The notes: a model not told the origin generated them from the sequence alone. A stretch of DNA of 64,000 bases from Erwinia amylovora (GCF_017161565.1 NZ_CP066796.1:248001-312000); one strand, 5' to 3'. Positions 30,465 to 53,345 are shown, counted from the first letter of the stretch. Translations and numbers: made by a program.

Positions 30465-30659
30465 ATGCGTAAACGTTTTATCGCTGGCGCTGTCTGCCCG
30501 AAGTGCCAGGCAAAAGATACCCTCGCCCTGTGGCGAGAAAATAATATTGATGTGGTCGAGTGCGTTACGTGCGGTCATCAGATGCGGGAAGCGGATAAAC
30601 AGGCGCGTGAACAGGTGCGCAGCCATGAGCAGGTGATTGGCATTTTTCATCCTGAGTAG
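30465..30659 (+). CDS. yheV: YheV, small zinc-ribbon protein
   Basis: The 64-residue protein of unknown function carries two CxxC pairs (CPKC and CVTC) that probably bind zinc, followed by a basic, polar helix and the conserved end QVIGIFHPE. The chosen ATG gives MRKRFIAGAVCPKC, matching the E. coli protein minus its first two residues. It lies 56 bases after kefB, as in E. coli, and may be in the same transcript. Confidence 0.92.
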   Translation: MRKRFIAGAVCPKCQAKDTLALWRENNIDVVECVTCGHQMREADKQAREQVRSHEQVIGIFHPE

Positions 30660-30797
30660 CGCTTAAGCGCAGCTTTTTTCATGCTGTAGCGTACAGATGC
30701 GTTAAAATTCGCTACAATCGTGCCACTTAGAGCACGCAGGCTGGTTTAATCCAGCCAATAAATTCATGGCTCAAGCTCTCAACGGTTAGGAGTAATC

Positions 30798-31340
30798 ATG
30801 AAAGTAGCAAAAGACCTCGTGGTCAGCCTGGCATACCAGGTGCGTACAGAAGACGGTGTGTTGGTTGATGAATCTCCGGTCAGTGCACCGCTCGATTACC
30901 TGCACGGTCATGGTTCCCTGATTTCCGGGCTGGAAAAAGCGCTGGAAGATCATGTGGTCGGCGACAAATTTGATGTGAATATCGCCTCAAACGATGCTTA
31001 CGGCCCTTACGATGACAATCTGGTTCAACGCGTACCTAAAGACGTCTTTATGGGCGTAGACGAACTGCAGGTTGGCATGCGCTTCCTGGCAGAAACCGAT
31101 CAGGGTCCGGTGCCGGTTGAAATTACTGAAGTGGAAGATGAGCACGTCGTGGTTGATGGTAACCACATGCTGGCGGGACAAAACCTGAACTTCAACGTGG
31201 AAGTGATGGGCATCCGTGAAGCCACCGAAGAAGAGCTGTCTCACGGCCATGTTCACGGTGAGAACGATCATCACCACGACCACGACCATGACCACGGTCA
31301 GGGCGGTTGTGGTACCGGCGGTTGCGGTTGCAGCCACTAA
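30798..31340 (+). CDS. slyD: SlyD, FKBP-type isomerase and metallochaperone
   Basis: SlyD is a cytosolic prolyl isomerase and chaperone with a role in nickel delivery to hydrogenase. The 180-residue protein has the split FKBP domain (DGVLVDESPVSAPLDYLHGHG, then GDKFDVNI and DAYGPYDDNLVQRVP) with the inserted flap domain, and a metal-binding tail rich in His and Cys (HHHDHDHDHG then CGTGGCGCSH). The tail is somewhat shorter than in E. coli (196 residues). GGAG precedes the ATG, and a strong terminator follows. Confidence 0.97.
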   Translation: MKVAKDLVVSLAYQVRTEDGVLVDESPVSAPLDYLHGHGSLISGLEKALEDHVVGDKFDVNIASNDAYGPYDDNLVQRVPKDVFMGVDELQVGMRFLAETDQGPVPVEITEVEDEHVVVDGNHMLAGQNLNFNVEVMGIREATEEELSHGHVHGENDHHHDHDHDHGQGGCGTGGCGCSH

Positions 31341-31359
31341 TGCTGCGCTGAAATGTTCC

Positions 31360-31388
31360 AGGCCACCTACGGGTGGCCTTTGTTTTTT
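31360..31388 (+). terminator. Rho-independent terminator of slyD
   Basis: An 8-bp stem (AGGCCACC at 31360-31367, GGTGGCCT at 31372-31379) with a 4-base loop is followed by TTGTTTTTT, 19 bases after the slyD stop. Confidence 0.9.
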
Positions 31389-31478
31389 CTGCTTGCCGGT
31401 ACGGGCTGGCAATCATTGATGTAAAGCGGCGGAAAACAGCAAGGCACGGCACAGGCGAGGCCCTGCACGGACATGGCG

Positions 31479-31697
31479 TCAATAGTGAGGGGGAGGAGTC
31501 TCTTCCGACTGGGAAGCGATCATCGACGGCGCGGCGGCCTTCAACTTATCGGTTAGCAGACGCATTTGTTCGCGCAGCCGGGCCATGTCCAGTTCATGTT
31601 GCACAATCGTCAGATTCAATTCCTCAATAGTGTGCTCCTGAAATGCCAGCTTGCTCTCCAGTACCTCCAGCCGCTGTTCCCATTGCGTGTATTGCAT
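31479..31697 (-). CDS. slyX: SlyX, short coiled-coil protein
   Basis: This 72-residue protein of unknown function is almost entirely heptad-like coiled coil ([20 protein letters not shown] and onward), ending in the family tail PPPHY. It is opposite in direction to slyD and divergent from fkpA, the standard enterobacterial arrangement. Length equals E. coli SlyX. Confidence 0.94.
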   Translation of the reverse strand: MQYTQWEQRLEVLESKLAFQEHTIEELNLTIVQHELDMARLREQMRLLTDKLKAAAPSMIASQSEETPPPHY

Positions 31698-31845
31698 GTT
31701 ATTTCCTTTTTATTGCTGCCCGTAACGCGCCAGACAGAGTGAATTGTCTGATTCTAACGGCAAAATGTAGGCGAAAACAGGTGATATGACTTAGATTTAT
31801 CGACAGAGGTTGAAAAAGCGGATTGCTGGCACCATTCATGGTGGT

Positions 31846-31873
31846 GAAACTTTCGGGACCTGTCGCGGTCCGA
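31846..31873 (+). promoter_or_regulatory. Sigma-E type promoter of fkpA
   Basis: GAAACTT (31846-31852), a 16-base spacer and TCCGA (31869-31873) fit the extracytoplasmic sigma-E pattern GAACTT-N16-TCnnA. It lies about 115 bases before the fkpA start. E. coli fkpA belongs to the sigma-E regulon, so the match is expected; use in this organism is inferred. Confidence 0.65.
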
Positions 31874-31987
31874 AGTTAACTTAGCGTTTATAGCGGGATT
31901 GTTTTGCCATCTCGCACCTGTTTATATTACCGGCCGCAGGTCTGCACACGATTTCCGGGGTGAGACGCTTCGGTTTTGGAGAAATGG

Positions 31988-32824
31988 ATGAAATCACTGT
32001 TAAAAGTCACATTGTTAGCTACCACGATGGCCGTTGCGCTGAATGCTCCGCTGGCAATGGCTGCAGAAGCCGCCGCTCCGGCACAGTCGGCGGCAGCAGC
32101 GCAGCAGGCTCCTAAAAATGCCGCGTTTAAAGATGACAACCAGCAATCGGCTTACGCGCTGGGCGCATCTTTGGGGCGCTACATGGAGAACTCCTTGAAG
32201 GAACAGGCAAAACTGGGGATTACCTTAGATAAATCTCAGCTCATTGCTGGCGTTCAGGATGCGTTTGCGGGTAAAAGCAAGCTTTCCGACAAGGAAGTGG
32301 AGCAAACGCTGCAATCGTTCGAAGCGCGCGTGAAGGGTGCGGCGCAGGCGAAGATGGAAAAAGACGCTAAGGACAACGCCAGTAAGGGCGATGCTTACGC
32401 GGCTAAATTCGCCAAAGAGAAAGGCGTGAAGAAAACCGAAACCGGTCTGCTCTATCTGGTAGAGAAAGAAGGTAGCGGTGATGTGCCGAAAGACAGCGAT
32501 ACTGTGGTTGTTAACTACAAAGGTACTCTGATTGACGGCAAAGAGTTCGATAACTCCTATACCCGGGGCGAGCCGCTGTCATTCCGTCTGGACGGTGTGA
32601 TCCCTGGCTGGACTGAAGGTCTTAAGCACGTTAAAAAAGGTGGCAAGATCAAGCTGGTGATCCCACCAAACCTGGCTTACGGCAAAAACGGCGTGCCGGG
32701 CATTCCGGTTAACTCTACTCTGGTATTTGATGTGGAGCTGCTGGATATCAAACCCGCTGCCAAAGACGAGTCTAACTCCCGGCAGGCTGCACCCGCTGCT
32801 GGTGACGCGAAAGCAAAAAAATAA
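31988..32824 (+). CDS. fkpA: FkpA, periplasmic FKBP-type isomerase and chaperone
   Basis: FkpA assists folding of envelope proteins. The 278-residue precursor has a Sec signal peptide (MKSLLKVTLLATTMAVALNA, cleavage near AMA-AEA), an Ala/Gln-rich link, an N-terminal helical dimerisation and chaperone domain (about 45-150) and a C-terminal FKBP domain with VVVNYKGTLIDGKEFDNSY, GVIPGWTEGLKHV and IPPNLAYG. The start at the MKSLLK ATG follows TTGGAG; an in-frame TTG at 31976 is less likely. A sigma-E-like promoter and a terminator frame it as a single-gene unit. Confidence 0.97.
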   Translation: MKSLLKVTLLATTMAVALNAPLAMAAEAAAPAQSAAAAQQAPKNAAFKDDNQQSAYALGASLGRYMENSLKEQAKLGITLDKSQLIAGVQDAFAGKSKLSDKEVEQTLQSFEARVKGAAQAKMEKDAKDNASKGDAYAAKFAKEKGVKKTETGLLYLVEKEGSGDVPKDSDTVVVNYKGTLIDGKEFDNSYTRGEPLSFRLDGVIPGWTEGLKHVKKGGKIKLVIPPNLAYGKNGVPGIPVNSTLVFDVELLDIKPAAKDESNSRQAAPAAGDAKAKK

Positions 32825-32831
32825 TCTGACC

Positions 32832-32859
32832 ACCGCCACCTGTCGGTGGCGGTTTTGTT
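32832..32859 (+). terminator. Rho-independent terminator of fkpA
   Basis: A 9-bp stem (ACCGCCACC at 32832-32840, GGTGGCGGT at 32845-32853) with loop TGTC is followed by TTTGTT, starting 8 bases after the fkpA stop. Confidence 0.9.
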
Positions 32860-33028
32860 CCCCGCTTTTCTCTCTGTTTATTCTGCTTTTATGCGATAAG
32901 CCGTAATTCCAAACAAAGGTCATACACGCCTTTTCGTTATTTGCTAAACTGACCAGCGCGCATTTTAATAACAACGAGTCTGCTCTGGCACCTTGTGACA
33001 GGCTCTTGTCAAAGGGTGGTGTCGTTTC

Positions 33029-33751
33029 ATGTCTAATTCACTTCTTTCCGGAGAGGTCGCGGAGTCCGAGCTGTTGGAACAGCGCCCGTTCATGCCCGGC
33101 GATTTTGAAATCCTCAAATCCTACGAAGCCGTTGTCGATGGTCTTGCCATGCTGATTGGTACGCACTGCGAAATCGTTCTGCACTCGCTGGAAGACCTTA
33201 AGTGTTCTGCGGTACGCATTGCCAATGGCGAACATACCGGGCGTAAAATAGGCTCGCCGATCACCGATCTGGCTTTGCGCATGCTGCATGATATGGCCGG
33301 TACGGATAGCAACGTTTCAAGAACCTACTTTACCCGGGCGAAGAGCGGTGTGCTGATGAAATCGGTCACCATTGCTATCCGCAATCGCGATCGACGGGTC
33401 ATCGGACTGCTATGCATCAATATGAACCTCGATGTGCCGTTTTCCCAGGTAATGGCTACTTTTATGCCGCCGGAGACCCAGGAAGTCGCCTCCGCGGTCA
33501 ACTTCGCTTCCTCGGTAGAGGACCTGGTCACCCAAACGCTGGAATTTACCATTGAAGAGGTCAGCACCGACCGTAACGTTTCCAACAACGCCAAGAATCG
33601 CCAGATCGTGCTAAACCTGTATGAGAAAGGCATTTTTGATATCAAAGATGCGATCAATCAGGTTGCTGACCGCCTGAACATCTCTAAACATACGGTATAC
33701 CTCTATATTCGTCAGTTTAAGAATGATGATTTCCACGGACAGGAGAAGTAA
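33029..33751 (+). CDS. yheO: YheO, PAS-like transcription regulator
   Basis: The 240-residue protein has a YheO/PAS-type sensory domain (about 25-140, with [14 protein letters not shown] and [15 protein letters not shown]) and a C-terminal DauR-type helix-turn-helix (about 185-232, [20 protein letters not shown]). The ligand is unknown; relatives such as DauR regulate amino-acid catabolism. Its stop shares a base with the tusD start (TAATG), so it is probably co-transcribed with the tus genes, as in E. coli. Confidence 0.94.
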   Translation: MSNSLLSGEVAESELLEQRPFMPGDFEILKSYEAVVDGLAMLIGTHCEIVLHSLEDLKCSAVRIANGEHTGRKIGSPITDLALRMLHDMAGTDSNVSRTYFTRAKSGVLMKSVTIAIRNRDRRVIGLLCINMNLDVPFSQVMATFMPPETQEVASAVNFASSVEDLVTQTLEFTIEEVSTDRNVSNNAKNRQIVLNLYEKGIFDIKDAINQVADRLNISKHTVYLYIRQFKNDDFHGQEK

Positions 33752-34137
33752 TGCGTTTTTGCCTGATGGTGACCGGTCCCGCTTATGGTTCGCAGCATGC
33801 CAGCAGCGCCTGGCTGTTTGCCAGTGAACTGGTGGCGCAGGGGCATACACTTGAAAGTGTTTTCTTCTATCGTGAGGGCGTACTGAATGCCAGTGAACTC
33901 AATGCCCCCGCCAGTGATGAAGTCGACCTGACCCGGCGCTGGCAGCAGTTACGCCAGCAGCATGGTGTGGCGCTGAATATATGCGTTGCGGCGGCGCTGC
34001 GGCGTGGCATCAGTGATGAGCAGGAAGCGGAGAATCTTGGGCTCGCTTCGGCCAACCTGGCTCAGGGGTTTACGCTTACCGGGCTGGGCGCGCTGGCTGA
34101 AGCCGCGCTCAGCTGCGATCGACTGGTACAATTCTGA
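33751..34137 (+). CDS. tusD: TusD, sulfur relay protein
   Basis: TusD receives sulfur from TusA within the TusBCD complex and passes it via TusE to MnmA for 2-thiolation of tRNA wobble uridine. The 128-residue DsrE-family protein keeps the active Cys78 in [12 protein letters not shown]. It starts within the yheO stop (TAATG) and its stop TGA overlaps the tusC start, so the set is translationally coupled. Length equals E. coli TusD. Confidence 0.97.
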   Translation: MRFCLMVTGPAYGSQHASSAWLFASELVAQGHTLESVFFYREGVLNASELNAPASDEVDLTRRWQQLRQQHGVALNICVAAALRRGISDEQEAENLGLASANLAQGFTLTGLGALAEAALSCDRLVQF

Positions 34138-34496
34138 TGAAATCTGTCGCTTTTGTTTTCACTCAGGGGCCGCACGGCTCCAGCGCCGGACGTGAAGGTC
34201 TGGATGCCGTGCTGGCTACCTCGGCACTGAGCGATGAGGTCGCGCTGTTTTTTGTCAGTGACGGCGTGCTGCAGCTGACCAGCGGCCAGCAGCCCCAGCG
34301 CATCCTGGCGCGCAACTACATCGCCACCTTTGGCGTTCTGCCTTTATATGATATCGAACGCTGTTATGTTTGTGCGGCGGCGCTGGCTGAACGGGGTATT
34401 ACCACCGGCATCCAACGCGTGTTGCCAGCCGAAGTCCTGGCCCCGCAGGCGCTGCGTCAGATGCTGAATGACTACGACCGGGTGATCACTTTCTGA
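34137..34496 (+). CDS. tusC: TusC, sulfur relay subunit
   Basis: The 119-residue DsrF-like subunit of the TusBCD heterohexamer shows the family N terminus [23 protein letters not shown]. It shares one base with the tusD stop and is followed by tusB after 7 bases. It has a structural role rather than a catalytic cysteine role in the sulfur relay. Confidence 0.97.
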   Translation: MKSVAFVFTQGPHGSSAGREGLDAVLATSALSDEVALFFVSDGVLQLTSGQQPQRILARNYIATFGVLPLYDIERCYVCAAALAERGITTGIQRVLPAEVLAPQALRQMLNDYDRVITF

Positions 34497-34503
34497 GGAA
34501 ACC

Positions 34504-34791
34504 ATGCTGCATACCCTGACAACCTCGCCATTTCGCTGTGATTTTCCCGCCATACTTCGGCTGCTGGCTGCGGACGATGATGTTTTATTGCTGCAGGATG
34601 GCGTGATTGCCGCACTGGAAGGCAGCGCGGCACTTGAGGCGCTGCTGAATGCCCCCATCAATCTGTATGCGCTAAGGGAAGATCTGCAAGCGCGTGGCCT
34701 TATTGCTCAAATTTCGCCCAAGGTCGCAGCGGTAAGCTATACTGATTTTGTTAAGCTGACGGTGCGAAATCCGCAACAAATGGCCTGGTAA
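34504..34791 (+). CDS. tusB: TusB, sulfur relay subunit
   Basis: The 95-residue DsrH-like subunit completes TusBCD. Visible family features are MLHTLTTSPFRCDF at the start and VLLLQDGVIAAL in the core. A GAGGAAACC site overlaps the end of tusC. It ends the yheO-tusDCB unit just before the str promoter. Confidence 0.96.
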   Translation: MLHTLTTSPFRCDFPAILRLLAADDDVLLLQDGVIAALEGSAALEALLNAPINLYALREDLQARGLIAQISPKVAAVSYTDFVKLTVRNPQQMAW

Positions 34792-34813
34792 CGACGGTAA
34801 TCCTGGTTATTTC

Positions 34814-34842
34814 TTGACTCTTTTTCAGCTCAGCCCTAAAAT
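34814..34842 (+). promoter_or_regulatory. str operon promoter
   Basis: TTGACT (34814-34819), a 17-base spacer and TAAAAT (34837-34842) form a strong sigma-70 promoter about 75 bases before rpsL. The spacer and -10 resemble those of the E. coli str promoter. Confidence 0.9.
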
Positions 34843-34857
34843 TCTGCGGCCTCGTGA

Positions 34858-35859
<1,002 letters not shown>

Positions 35860-35953
35860 CAGCTCTGTAGTTGTTATTAACCCAGCGGGCGTTCAAGTAG
35901 CCAACCCGCTGGGATTTGACTGCCTTAGAACGTCCGAGAATCAGAGGAATCAA

Positions 35954-38062
35954 ATGGCTCGTACAACACCCATAACGCGCTACCGTAACATTGGTATCAG
36001 CGCACACATCGACGCCGGTAAGACGACAACTACCGAACGTATTCTGTTCTACACCGGTGTAAACCACAAAATCGGTGAAGTGCATGATGGCGCAGCCACC
36101 ATGGACTGGATGGCGCAGGAGCAGGAGCGTGGCATCACCATTACCTCCGCAGCGACTACCGCTTTCTGGTCTGGTATGGCTAAGCAGTTCGAGCCGCACC
36201 GCGTCAACATTATCGACACCCCAGGACACGTTGACTTCACCATCGAAGTAGAGCGCTCAATGCGTGTACTCGATGGCGCAGTGATGGTTTACTGTGCTGT
36301 TGGTGGCGTGCAGCCACAGTCTGAAACCGTATGGCGTCAGGCTAACAAATACAAAGTTCCTCGTATCGCGTTCGTTAACAAAATGGACCGTATGGGTGCT
36401 AACTTCCTGAAAGTTGTCAGCCAGATCAAATCTCGCCTGGCGGCTAACCCGGTTCCCATTCAGTTGGCAATCGGCGCGGAAGAGAAATTCACCGGTGTTG
36501 TTGACCTGGTGAAAATGAAAGCCATCAACTGGAACGATGCCGATCAGGGCGTGACCTTCGAATACGAAGAGATCCCGGCTGATATGCAGGAACTGGCTGA
36601 AGAATGGCACCAGAACCTGGTTGAATCCGCAGCAGAAGCCTCTGAAGAGCTGATGGAGAAATACCTGGGTGGTGAAGAACTGACTGAAGAAGAGATCAAA
36701 AGTGCTCTGCGTCAGCGCGTTCTGAACAATGAAGTTATCCTGGTCACCTGTGGTTCTGCCTTTAAGAACAAAGGTGTGCAGGCGATGCTGGATGCGGTAG
36801 TTGAATATCTGCCGGCACCTACTGACGTTACCGCGATTAACGGTATCCTGGACGATGGTAAAGACACTCCGGCCGTGCGTCACTCTGACGACAAAGAGCC
36901 GTTTGCTGCGCTGGCGTTCAAAATTGCTACCGACCCGTTTGTTGGTAACCTGACCTTCTTCCGCGTGTACTCTGGGGTGGTTAACTCCGGTGACACCGTG
37001 ATGAACCCGGTTAAATCGCAGCGTGAGCGTCTGGGCCGTATCGTTCAGATGCACGCTAACAAGCGTGAAGAGATCAAAGAAGTTCGTGCAGGCGACATCG
37101 CTGCAGCTATCGGTCTGAAAGACGTAACTACCGGTGACACCCTGTGTGACCCGAGCAACGTGATCATTCTGGAGCGTATGGAGTTCCCTGAGCCGGTTAT
37201 CTCCGTTGCGGTTGAACCAAAAACCAAAGCTGACCAGGAAAAAATGGGTCTGGCTCTTGGCCGTCTGGCGAAAGAAGATCCATCATTCCGCGTGTGGACT
37301 GATGAAGAATCTGGTCAGACTATCATCGCCGGTATGGGTGAGCTTCACCTCGACATCCTGGTTGACCGTATGAAACGTGAGTTCAACGTTGAAGCCAACG
37401 TTGGTAAGCCTCAGGTAGCCTACCGTGAAACCATCCGTGAGACCGTTAAGGATGTTGAAGGTAAGCATGCTAAGCAGTCGGGTGGTCGCGGTCAGTTCGG
37501 TCACGTGGTGATCGATATGGGGCCTCTGGAAGCTGGCGGTCCTGGCTACGAGTTCGTCAACGACATCGTGGGTGGTTCGATTCCTAAAGAATTCATCCCG
37601 GCCGTTGATAAAGGTATTCAGGAGCAGCTGAAGTCCGGTCCACTGGCTGGTTATCCTGTTGTTGATATCAAGGTTCGTCTGCATTACGGTTCATACCATG
37701 ATGTTGACTCCTCCGAGCTGGCGTTTAAACTGGCTGCTTCTCTGGCCTTTAAATCTGCGTTCGGTAAAGCAAAACCTGTGCTCCTTGAGCCGGTGATGAA
37801 GGTTGAAGTCGAAACGCCAGAAGACTACATGGGTGACGTAATCGGTGACCTTAACCGTCGTCGCGGCATGATCGAAGGTATGGAAGATACTTCTACCGGT
37901 AAGACCGTTCGTGCTCAGGTACCACTGTCTGAAATGTTTGGTTATGCAACTGACCTGCGTTCACAGACTCAGGGCCGCGCTTCATACTCTATGGAGTTCC
38001 TGAAGTACGCTGAAGCGCCGAACAACGTCGCTCAGGCCGTTATCGAAGCCCGTGGCAAATAA
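35954..38062 (+). CDS. fusA: Elongation factor G
   Basis: EF-G drives GTP-dependent translocation and, with RRF, ribosome recycling. The 702-residue protein starts [20 protein letters not shown]; the P loop [12 protein letters not shown], the IDTPGHVDF switch and NKMD motif are present, then domains II-V including RGMIEGMED. The start at 35954 follows GAGGAAT; the longer in-frame frame from 35801 overlaps rpsG and is rejected. tufA is 72 bases downstream. Confidence 0.99.
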   Translation: MARTTPITRYRNIGISAHIDAGKTTTTERILFYTGVNHKIGEVHDGAATMDWMAQEQERGITITSAATTAFWSGMAKQFEPHRVNIIDTPGHVDFTIEVERSMRVLDGAVMVYCAVGGVQPQSETVWRQANKYKVPRIAFVNKMDRMGANFLKVVSQIKSRLAANPVPIQLAIGAEEKFTGVVDLVKMKAINWNDADQGVTFEYEEIPADMQELAEEWHQNLVESAAEASEELMEKYLGGEELTEEEIKSALRQRVLNNEVILVTCGSAFKNKGVQAMLDAVVEYLPAPTDVTAINGILDDGKDTPAVRHSDDKEPFAALAFKIATDPFVGNLTFFRVYSGVVNSGDTVMNPVKSQRERLGRIVQMHANKREEIKEVRAGDIAAAIGLKDVTTGDTLCDPSNVIILERMEFPEPVISVAVEPKTKADQEKMGLALGRLAKEDPSFRVWTDEESGQTIIAGMGELHLDILVDRMKREFNVEANVGKPQVAYRETIRETVKDVEGKHAKQSGGRGQFGHVVIDMGPLEAGGPGYEFVNDIVGGSIPKEFIPAVDKGIQEQLKSGPLAGYPVVDIKVRLHYGSYHDVDSSELAFKLAASLAFKSAFGKAKPVLLEPVMKVEVETPEDYMGDVIGDLNRRRGMIEGMEDTSTGKTVRAQVPLSEMFGYATDLRSQTQGRASYSMEFLKYAEAPNNVAQAVIEARGK

Positions 38063-38110
38063 GTTCTCGGGTTTACACCATTGATCCCGTGCTCGCCTCC
38101 CACAGGGTGA

Positions 38111-39319
<1,209 letters not shown>

Positions 39320-39364
39320 TTGCTGATATCTGTCTGACAAGGTTATCCCTGTCAGAGCAAACAG

Positions 39365-39392
39365 AAAAGGGCGCTTCGGCGCTCTTTTTTTT
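39365..39392 (+). terminator. Rho-independent terminator of the str operon
   Basis: A stem with arms 39365-39374 and 39379-39388 (core GGGCGC / GCGCTC, one G-T pair, UUCG loop) lies in an A-rich to T-rich setting with nine consecutive T bases, about 45 bases after tufA. Confidence 0.92.
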
Positions 39393-39442
39393 GCACGCAT
39401 TTCAGGACGCAGTGGGGCATACACAGAAAAGCAATATTACCG

Positions 39443-39470
39443 TTGCTTTGTCTAAGAATGTACGTATAAT
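39443..39470 (+). promoter_or_regulatory. S10 operon promoter
   Basis: TTGCTT (39443-39448), a 16-base spacer and a perfect TATAAT (39465-39470) form the promoter; transcription should start near 39477, about 175 bases before rpsJ. Confidence 0.9.
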
Positions 39471-39476
39471 ACGCGG

Positions 39477-39962
<486 letters not shown>

Positions 39963-39982
39963 TCAGGTCATTGAGCGATTGA

Positions 39983-42378
<2,396 letters not shown>

Positions 42379-42391
42379 TTTTAGAGGATAA

Positions 42392-44604
<2,213 letters not shown>

Positions 44605-44630
44605 TAGAATCCGCTTCTCTAAAAAATAAG

Positions 44631-44662
44631 ATAAACGGCTCGTCTGAGCCGTTTATTTTTTC
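44631..44662 (+). terminator. Rho-independent terminator of the S10 operon
   Basis: An 11-bp perfect stem (ATAAACGGCTC at 44631-44641, GAGCCGTTTAT at 44646-44656) with loop GTCT runs into a T-rich tail, 26 bases after rpsQ. Confidence 0.92.
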
Positions 44663-44691
44663 TACCCATAGTCGATAAGCAGTGTTATAAT
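44663..44691 (+). promoter_or_regulatory. spc operon promoter
   Basis: A perfect TATAAT lies at 44686-44691, about 80 bases before rplN. The -35 region (around 44663-44668, TACCCA) is poor, as in the E. coli spc promoter, which this stretch resembles. Confidence 0.8.
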
Positions 44692-44758
44692 GCTGCGCCC
44701 TCAATTATGGGGCTATTAAACGACCTGAATCAGGTCCCGAAGTAGTAGTTGACATTAG

Positions 44759-46021
<1,263 letters not shown>

Positions 46022-46034
46022 GGCAGGGTTACTG

Positions 46035-46340
46035 ATGGCTAAGCAATCGATGAAAGCACGCGAAGTCGTTCGTGTGAAACTGGCTGATAAGTACCGCGCT
46101 AAACGCGAGGAACTGAAAGCGATCATTTCTAGCGTGAACTCGTCCGACGAAGATCGTTGGAATGCCGTTCTCAAGCTGCAAACTCTGCCGCGTGATTCCA
46201 GCCCGTCCCGTCAGCGCAAGCGCTGCCGCCAAACTGGCCGTCCACATGGTTATGTGGGCAAATTCGGGTTGAGCCGTATCAAGTTGCGTGAAGCCGCCAT
46301 GCGCGGTGAAGTACCTGGCTTGAAAAAGGCTAGCTGGTAA
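46035..46340 (+). CDS. rpsN: 30S ribosomal protein S14
   Basis: S14 (101 residues) is the long, zinc-free form usual in gamma-proteobacteria; only one cysteine remains ([13 protein letters not shown]). The start [10 protein letters not shown] lies at 46035, after GGCAGGG; a longer in-frame frame overlapping rplE is rejected. It is fourth in the spc operon. Confidence 0.99.
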   Translation: MAKQSMKAREVVRVKLADKYRAKREELKAIISSVNSSDEDRWNAVLKLQTLPRDSSPSRQRKRCRQTGRPHGYVGKFGLSRIKLREAAMRGEVPGLKKASW

Positions 46341-46364
46341 TTACCAATTGAATCACGGGAGTAA

Positions 46365-46763
<399 letters not shown>

Positions 46764-46774
46764 TCGGAGGAAAA

Positions 46775-47308
46775 ATGTCTCGTGTTGCTAAAGCACCTGT
46801 CGTCATTCCTGCCGGCGTAGAGGTAAAACTCAACGGTCAGGTTATTTCGATTAAAGGTAAAAACGGCGAGCTGACTCGTACGCTCAACAATGCCGTAGAA
46901 GTTAAGCATGCTGACAACGCCCTGACTTTCGCCCCGCGCGAAGGTTTTGCGGATGGTTGGGCGCAGGCAGGTACTTCTCGCGCTCTGCTGAACGCTATGG
47001 TTATCGGTGTTACCGAAGGCTTCACCAAGAAGCTGCAGCTGGTTGGTGTAGGTTATCGTGCGGCCGTGAAAGGCAACGCAGTGAGTTTAGCTCTTGGCTT
47101 CTCTCACCCCGTTGAACACGCGCTGCCAGCGGGCATCACTGCTGAATGTCCAACCCAGACTGAAATCGTGCTGAAAGGCGCTGATAAACAGCTGATTGGT
47201 CAGGTAGCAGCCGATCTACGCGCCTACCGTCGTCCTGAGCCTTATAAAGGCAAGGGTGTTCGTTACGCCGACGAAGTCGTGCGTACCAAAGAGGCTAAGA
47301 AGAAGTAA
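46775..47308 (+). CDS. rplF: 50S ribosomal protein L6
   Basis: L6 (177 residues) lies near the factor-binding site. It has two similar domains; [20 protein letters not shown] begins the first and the motif [14 protein letters not shown] closes the second. CGGAGG precedes the ATG. Confidence 0.99.
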   Translation: MSRVAKAPVVIPAGVEVKLNGQVISIKGKNGELTRTLNNAVEVKHADNALTFAPREGFADGWAQAGTSRALLNAMVIGVTEGFTKKLQLVGVGYRAAVKGNAVSLALGFSHPVEHALPAGITAECPTQTEIVLKGADKQLIGQVAADLRAYRRPEPYKGKGVRYADEVVRTKEAKKK

Positions 47309-47671
<363 letters not shown>

Positions 47672-47676
47672 GGTAG

Positions 47677-48186
<510 letters not shown>

Positions 48187-48191
48187 TGACC

Positions 48192-48371
48192 ATGGCTAAG
48201 ACTATTAAGATTACTCAAACCCGCAGCTCGATCGGTCGTTTGCCTAAACATAAGGCAACACTGCTTGGCCTGGGTCTGCGTCGTATTAACCACACCGTAG
48301 AGCGTGAAGACACGCCAGCTGTACGCGGTATGGTTAACGCGATTTCCTACATGGTTAAAGTGGAGGAGTAA
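48192..48371 (+). CDS. rpmD: 50S ribosomal protein L30
   Basis: L30 (59 residues) begins [20 protein letters not shown]. The start at 48192 agrees with the family; an ATG two codons upstream (48186) would add MT and overlap the rpsE stop by one base, so it cannot be fully excluded. Confidence 0.97.
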   Translation: MAKTIKITQTRSSIGRLPKHKATLLGLGLRRINHTVEREDTPAVRGMVNAISYMVKVEE

Positions 48372-48809
<438 letters not shown>

Positions 48810-48816
48810 GTAGCAG

Positions 48817-50297
<1,481 letters not shown>

Positions 50298-50332
50298 TTT
50301 AATCGCATATTTTTCTTGCAAAGTCGGGTTGA

Positions 50333-50357
50333 GCTGGCTAGATTAGCCAGCCAATCT
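50333..50357 (+). terminator. Terminator-like hairpin at the spc-alpha junction
   Basis: A perfect 8-bp stem (GCTGGCTA at 50333-50340, TAGCCAGC at 50344-50351) with loop GAT is followed by CAATCTTTT. It may partly end spc transcription ahead of the alpha operon; the weak T-run suggests read-through. Confidence 0.7.
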
Positions 50358-50443
50358 TTTGTATGTCTGTGCGTTTCCATTTGAGTATCCTGAAAACGGG
50401 CTTTTCGGCATGGGACGCATAAGTAATTAAATAGGAGTGCATA
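50352..50443 (+). promoter_or_regulatory. Alpha operon ribosome binding site (S4-binding pseudoknot)
   Basis: The stretch before rpsM, with TGTATGTCTGTGCG, CCATTTGAGTATCCTG, AAAACGGGCTTTTC and finally AGGAGTGCATAG, corresponds to the alpha_RBS element where S4 traps a pseudoknotted mRNA and represses the operon. It spans the rpsM ribosome site and GTG start. Confidence 0.88.
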
Positions 50444-50800
50444 GTGGCCCGTATAGCAGGCATTAACATTCCTGATCATAAACATACCGTTATCGCATTA
50501 ACTGCAATTTTCGGTATCGGTAAAACCCGTTCACAGTCCATCTGTGCATCTACGGGCATTGCCGAAAATGTTAAGATCAGTGAGCTGTCTGAAGAGCAAA
50601 TCGACATTCTGCGTGAAGCAGTGGCGAAATTTGTTGTTGAAGGCGATCTGCGTCGTGAAGTCACCCTGAGCATCAAGCGTCTTATGGACCTTGGTTGCTA
50701 TCGTGGTTTGCGTCATCGTCGTGGTCTTCCAGTGCGCGGTCAGCGTACCAAGACCAACGCACGTACCCGTAAGGGTCCGCGTAAACCGATCAAGAAATAA
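50444..50800 (+). CDS. rpsM: 30S ribosomal protein S13
   Basis: S13 (118 residues) contacts the P-site tRNA and S19. It uses a GTG start ([13 protein letters not shown]), as in E. coli, placed inside the S4-binding leader. The basic C terminus [17 protein letters not shown] is intact. First gene of the alpha operon. Confidence 0.99.
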   Translation: MARIAGINIPDHKHTVIALTAIFGIGKTRSQSICASTGIAENVKISELSEEQIDILREAVAKFVVEGDLRREVTLSIKRLMDLGCYRGLRHRRGLPVRGQRTKTNARTRKGPRKPIKK

Positions 50801-50813
50801 TCGGGGTGATTGA

Positions 50814-51206
<393 letters not shown>

Positions 51207-51221
51207 CGCCCCGTTTTTTAG

Positions 51222-51860
<639 letters not shown>

Positions 51861-51885
51861 GGCTTAGTACCAAAGAGAGGACACA

Positions 51886-52875
51886 ATGCAGGGTTCTGTG
51901 ACAGAGTTTCTAAAACCACGCCTGGTAGATATCGAGCAAGTGAGTTCGACGCACGCCAAGGTGACCCTTGAGCCTTTAGAGCGTGGCTTTGGCCATACTC
52001 TCGGTAACGCGCTGCGCCGTATTCTGCTTTCATCAATGCCGGGTTGCGCGGTGACCGAGGTTGAAATTGATGGTGTACTACATGAGTACAGCACCAAAGA
52101 GGGCGTACAGGAAGATATCCTGGAAATCCTGCTCAACCTGAAAGGTTTAGCGGTAAGAGTTCAGGGCAAAGATGAAGTTATTCTTACTCTGAATAAATCT
52201 GGCATTGGCCCTGTGACTGCAGCCGATATCACCCATGATGGTGATGTCGAAATCGTCAAGCCGCAGCATGTGATCTGCCATCTGACCGACGAAAACGCGG
52301 CTATCAGCATGCGTATCAAAGTTCAGCGTGGTCGTGGTTATGTGCCGGCTTCTGCCCGAATTCATTCGGAAGAAGATGAGCGCCCAATCGGTCGTCTGTT
52401 AGTCGACGCCTGCTACAGCCCTGTAGAGCGTATTGCCTACAATGTTGAAGCAGCGCGTGTGGAACAGCGTACCGACCTGGACAAGCTGGTCATCGAAATG
52501 GAAACCAACGGCACTATCGATCCTGAAGAAGCGATCCGCCGTGCGGCTACCATCCTGGCAGAACAACTGGAAGCTTTCGTCGACCTACGTGATGTACGTC
52601 AGCCGGAAGTGAAAGAAGAGAAACCAGAATTCGATCCGATCTTGCTGCGCCCTGTTGACGATCTGGAATTGACTGTCCGCTCTGCTAACTGCCTTAAGGC
52701 AGAAGCTATCCACTACATCGGTGATCTGGTACAGCGTACCGAGGTTGAGCTGCTTAAAACGCCTAACCTTGGCAAAAAATCTCTTACTGAGATTAAAGAT
52801 GTGCTGGCTTCTCGTGGTCTTTCTCTGGGCATGCGCCTGGAAAACTGGCCGCCAGCTAGCATTGCTGATGAATAA
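51886..52875 (+). CDS. rpoA: RNA polymerase alpha subunit
   Basis: RpoA (329 residues) builds the polymerase core by its N-terminal domain and contacts UP elements and activators such as CRP by its C-terminal domain (about 250-329, with [20 protein letters not shown]). Sequence and length equal E. coli RpoA. AGAGAGGA precedes the ATG. Confidence 0.99.
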
Positions 52876-52891
52876 CCCGATCACAGGTTAA

Positions 52892-53302
<411 letters not shown>

Positions 53303-53321
53303 TCTGTTGCAACATTAAAAG

Positions 53322-53345
53322 AACCCCGCTTGCGGGGTTTTTTTA
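53322..53345 (+). terminator. Rho-independent terminator of the alpha operon
   Basis: A GC stem (AACCCCG at 53322-53328, CGGGGTT at 53333-53339) with a 4-base loop is followed by an unbroken T-run, 19 bases after rplQ. Confidence 0.93.

Noticed and set aside
36257..37054. Long minus-strand open frame (265 codons) opposite fusA
   Set aside because: A shadow of highly expressed, codon-biased fusA; the predicted protein has no recognisable domain.
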